Of a stretch of 6,697 nucleotides of DNA, positions 4,216 to 6,697 are shown in pieces. Positions within the stretch are counted from its first letter, which is position 1, and each line of letters begins with the position of its first letter. This DNA is from Actinomycetota bacterium (lineage in GTDB: Bacteria > Actinomycetota > Acidimicrobiia > Acidimicrobiales > Iamiaceae), in NCBI GenBank assembly GCA_017882935.1, contig JADGOP010000133.1, positions 1 through 6,697 of the forward strand, written 5' to 3'. The position numbers and the translations under genes were made by a program. The notes under the pieces are model-generated. The model was not told where the DNA came from. It made no database searches and saw only the letters and a list, made by a program, of their open reading frames with translations.

Positions 4216-6660
4216 TCAGGAGTCGGCTGCGACGCCGTCGAGCGAGCCCGGACGGCCGAACAGGTAGCCCTGGCCGAGCGGGCAGCCCATCTCGCACAGG
4301 CGGTTGCGCTGGGCCTCGGTCTCGACGCCCTCGGCCACGGCCGAGAGCCCCAGCGAGCTGGCGAGGCCCACCACCGCGGCCACGATGGCCTCGGAGCCGG
4401 TGTCGCGGCCGAGGCCGGCGACGAAGGAGCGGTCGATCTTGAGCATCTCGACGGGGTAGCGCTGCAGGGACAGCAGCGACGAGTGGCCGGTGCCGAAGTC
4501 ATCGACCGCCAGGCGCACGCCGAGCGACCTGAGGCCGTCGAGCACCCGGCGAGCGGTGGGCTCGTGGGCGGCCAGCACCGACTCGGTGACCTCGAGCCAG
4601 AGGTCGCGGCCGGCCAGGCCGCTCAGCTGGAGCGACTCGACCACGGCGTCGATGAGCAGCTCGGAGCCGAGCTGGCGGGTGGAGATGTTGACGGCCAGGG
4701 TGAGGTCGTCGGCGTCGGGCCGCCCGGCGCGCCAGCGGGCGAAGTCGGTGCACGCCCGCCGGAGCACCTGCTTGCCGAGCTCCACGATGAGGCCGTCTTC
4801 CTCGGCGATCGGCACGAACACGCTCGGGGGCACCGGCCCCTCGGCCTCGAGCGTCCAGCGGGCCAGGGCCTCGAACCCCAGCACGGTGCCCGTGGCGAGG
4901 TCGACCACCGGTTGGTAGGCCACGCCGAGGGCGTCGTCGTTGATGGCCTCCTGCAGGCGCTCCCGCAGCATCATGCGGTGGAGGGCCTTCTCGTGGAGGG
5001 CGCGGTGGTAGCGCTCGACGCGGTTCCTGCCGGCTTGCTTGGCCTGGTACATGGCGGCGTCGGAGCGCTGCACGAGGTCTTCGACGTCGAGGTCCTCGCC
5101 GCCGGGCGAGGCCACGGCGACACCGATGCTGGCGGTCACCAGCACCTCGCGGCCCGAGTCGAGGACGATGGGCTCGGACACGCGGTTGGCGAGGCGCTCG
5201 GCGAACCCGTGGGCGTCGTCGGGGTGCTCGAAGTCGCGCAGCACGACCACGAACTCGTCGCCGGCGAGCCGGCCCACGAACTCGCTGCCGCGGCAGGCGC
5301 CCAGCAGCCGGGAGGCCACGATGCGGAGGACCTGGTCGGCGTCCATGTGCCCGACCGAGTCGTTGACCAGCTTGAAGCGGTCGAGGTCGATGAACAGCAC
5401 CGCCAGGCGACCGATGCCGGCCTCGACCTGGTTGCGGAGGTGGTTGAGCAGGCTGACGCGGTTGGGCAGCCGGGTGAGCGGGTCGTGGGTGGCCTGGTAG
5501 CTGAGGGCCGCCTCGGCCTCGCGCTCGCTGGTGACGTCGCTGAAGGAGCACACCATGGCGCGGGGGCGGGCGTCGTCGGCCGAGAAGAGCGGCGGGAAGT
5601 TGGCGGAGAACCAGCGGCGACCGAGCCCGTCGACCTCGACGCCGAGCACCACGCTCTTCTGGGGCTGCCCGTCGCGGAGGATGTGGGACACGGGATGGGT
5701 GGTGAGGTCGAGTGGGAAGCCGTCGGCATCGGTGATGCTGAGCCGCTCGACGAGCTCGCGGCCGGTGCGCACGCCGTCGGCGGCGTGGCCGAGGAGGCGC
5801 CGGGCCGAGCGGTTGACCACCGACACCTCGCCGCGGTCGTCGATCACGATGACGCCCTCGTCGAGCGCGGCGACGACGGCCGCGAACTGCTTCTGCAGGG
5901 CGTCGCGCTCGGTGAGGTCGCGGAGGATGACCTGGAAGGCGGGCTGCCCGGCCCACGTGGTGCGCACGCTGGTGGACTCGCACATGAAACTGGTGCCGTC
6001 GTCGCGCAGCAGGCGCATCTCGGCGGGCGACGAGGTCACGCCGGGCTCGTCGAGAGCGGTGATGCGGGCGAGCATGTCGGCCACCGAGTCGGGGTGGACG
6101 AAGTCGACGATGGGCTGCCCGACGAGGCGCTCGGGGTCGTCGAGGCGCATGAGGTGGTTGCCGGCCGGGTTGACGTAGCGGATGATGCCGCGCTGGTGCA
6201 CGACGATGGCATCGGGGATGAGGTCGATGAGCAGCCGATAGCGGTCGGCCAGCTCGCGCAGCGCCGACTCCGCCAGGCGGCGCTCGGTCATGTCGGCCAC
6301 GACCCCTCCGATCGCCAGGGTGCCGTCGGGCTCGACGACCGACCGGGCCCGCACCACGAGGGTGGCGTCGTTGCCGTCGCTGTCGGCGATGACCCGGTCG
6401 CACTCGTAGCTGCTCCACGTCTCGAGCGCGTCGGTGGCGTCGAGGAGGGGCCGCAGGAGCCAGCGCCCCACATCGAGCTCGTCCGCGGTGGGGAGGAGCT
6501 TGAGCGTGTCGCCGGGGTCATCTGACCACCACAGCGCCTGCGTTGCGGGCTGGTAGGTCCAAAGGATCAGCCGTCCGGTGACGAGAGCCAGGTCACGGGC
6601 AGCACTGAGAGCAGCTGAAGATGCCTCAGAGTTCCTAGGAAGGTGATGCTCCGGTCGCAT
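4216..6660 (-). CDS. PAS-PAS-PAS-GGDEF-EAL cyclic-di-GMP turnover protein
   Basis: 814 residues, with no signal peptide or membrane segment, so cytoplasmic. Three PAS-type regions lie at about 20-128, 137-252 and 257-380. Each ends in a PAC-like D(M/L/V)T motif that leads into a signalling helix. The GGDEF domain (384-548) starts at ATHDPLTRLPNR and keeps metal and substrate residues D425, N433 and D442. Its signature is AGDEF (466-470), and the inhibitory RxxD site is R457-G-S-E460. The EAL domain (558-805) has E597 (EALAR), N658, E690, D720, D721 (DDFGTGHSSL), K741, E777 and Q797. Their mutual spacing matches the catalytic set I know from active phosphodiesterases. I infer a working cyclic-di-GMP phosphodiesterase whose GGDEF domain either makes cyclic-di-GMP or binds GTP to regulate it; the PAS ligand is unknown. 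ATG at 6660-6658 follows AGGAG. The frame is open to the right edge, but no other start codon in frame is visible upstream. The first 40 codons have unusual codon use. Confidence 0.95.
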   Translation of the reverse strand: MRPEHHLPRNSEASSAALSAARDLALVTGRLILWTYQPATQALWWSDDPGDTLKLLPTADELDVGRWLLRPLLDATDALETWSSYECDRVIADSDGNDATLVVRARSVVEPDGTLAIGGVVADMTERRLAESALRELADRYRLLIDLIPDAIVVHQRGIIRYVNPAGNHLMRLDDPERLVGQPIVDFVHPDSVADMLARITALDEPGVTSSPAEMRLLRDDGTSFMCESTSVRTTWAGQPAFQVILRDLTERDALQKQFAAVVAALDEGVIVIDDRGEVSVVNRSARRLLGHAADGVRTGRELVERLSITDADGFPLDLTTHPVSHILRDGQPQKSVVLGVEVDGLGRRWFSANFPPLFSADDARPRAMVCSFSDVTSEREAEAALSYQATHDPLTRLPNRVSLLNHLRNQVEAGIGRLAVLFIDLDRFKLVNDSVGHMDADQVLRIVASRLLGACRGSEFVGRLAGDEFVVVLRDFEHPDDAHGFAERLANRVSEPIVLDSGREVLVTASIGVAVASPGGEDLDVEDLVQRSDAAMYQAKQAGRNRVERYHRALHEKALHRMMLRERLQEAINDDALGVAYQPVVDLATGTVLGFEALARWTLEAEGPVPPSVFVPIAEEDGLIVELGKQVLRRACTDFARWRAGRPDADDLTLAVNISTRQLGSELLIDAVVESLQLSGLAGRDLWLEVTESVLAAHEPTARRVLDGLRSLGVRLAVDDFGTGHSSLLSLQRYPVEMLKIDRSFVAGLGRDTGSEAIVAAVVGLASSLGLSAVAEGVETEAQRNRLCEMGCPLGQGYLFGRPGSLDGVAADS
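6632..6641. repeat. 10-bp perfect palindrome TTCCTAGGAA inside the 5' end of the GGDEF-EAL gene
   Basis: TTCCTAGGAA reads the same on both strands and lies 19-28 bases into the coding sequence, within codons 7-10. It sits in the stretch of this gene richest in A/T-ending codons, which makes it stand out from the surrounding GC-rich sequence. It could be a protein-binding site close to the start of the gene, or chance. No second copy was noticed in the window. Confidence 0.3.
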
Positions 6661-6663
6661 CGG

Positions 6664-6668
6664 CTCCT
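6664..6668 (-). promoter_or_regulatory. Ribosome-binding site of the PAS-GGDEF-EAL gene
   Basis: The minus strand reads AGGAG, three bases (CCG) before the ATG at 6660. The spacing is short, but this is the only Shine-Dalgarno-like match close to a start codon here, and it decides the start. The remaining bases to the window edge (6669-6697) are too few to judge a promoter. Confidence 0.6.
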
Positions 6669-6697
6669 GCCTGTCGCACCGCCCGATTGCAGCCGCA

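Noticed and set aside
3948..4502. In-frame N-terminal extension of the 1171-residue protein up to an ATG at 4502 (1356 residues in total)
   Set aside because: It overlaps the EAL domain coding sequence, reads as low-complexity Arg/Pro/Ser, lacks a signal peptide, and bypasses the strong Shine-Dalgarno/ATG/signal peptide at 3947.
4108..6525. Very long + strand reading frame (805 codons) antisense to the GGDEF-EAL gene
   Set aside because: It is the codon-bias shadow of a gene with clear catalytic motifs; the translation is His/Glu/Gly/Val-rich with no family resemblance.
6646..6697. Divergent + strand gene starting at ATG 6646 behind AGGAAGG
   Set aside because: Only 17 codons are visible, it would overlap the 5' end of the GGDEF-EAL gene, and the translation shows nothing recognisable.

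Overview
The window is very GC-rich, with almost all codons ending in G or C. It carries three genes, all on the minus strand, so transcription runs from high to low coordinates. The base composition, the style of the GGDEF-EAL protein and the two predicted lipoproteins suggest a high-GC actinobacterium. Acidimicrobiia or a relative is my guess, but nothing here fixes the taxon.

Layout in the direction of transcription: (1) 6660-4216 encodes an 814-residue soluble cyclic-di-GMP protein with three PAS-type sensor regions, a GGDEF domain with the variant motif AGDEF and a degenerate inhibitory site, and an EAL domain with every catalytic residue present. (2) 4215-3948 is a 268-bp gap. It holds tandem direct repeats, a weak promoter candidate and a strong hairpin whose arms have alternative partners. 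(3) 3947-432 encodes a 1171-residue secreted protein, probably a lipoprotein. In order it has an eight-repeat PQQ-type beta-propeller, a second propeller of the glucose/sorbosone dehydrogenase-like type, a calcium-binding TSP3-like segment and a C-terminal concanavalin-A-like domain. Its start codon sits in the middle of a 14-bp inverted repeat. (4) 435-1 encodes the N-terminal 145 residues of a Kelch-repeat lipoprotein that runs off the left edge. Its most likely start is a TTG that overlaps the stop of the previous gene (TTGA), which implies translational coupling.

The two lipoprotein genes look like one translational unit making a pair of surface-exposed beta-propeller proteins. The substrate or ligand cannot be read from the sequence. 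Whether the cyclic-di-GMP gene upstream controls them or merely adjoins them is open; the gap appears to carry its own regulatory signals.

I saw no tRNA, rRNA, CRISPR array, insertion sequence or phage gene. Nothing here amounts to a clearly new system. The points most worth checking are the leader and regulatory region at 3939-4116, the domain fusion in the 1171-residue protein and its coupling to the Kelch gene, and the abrupt codon-usage change at the 5' end of the cyclic-di-GMP gene.
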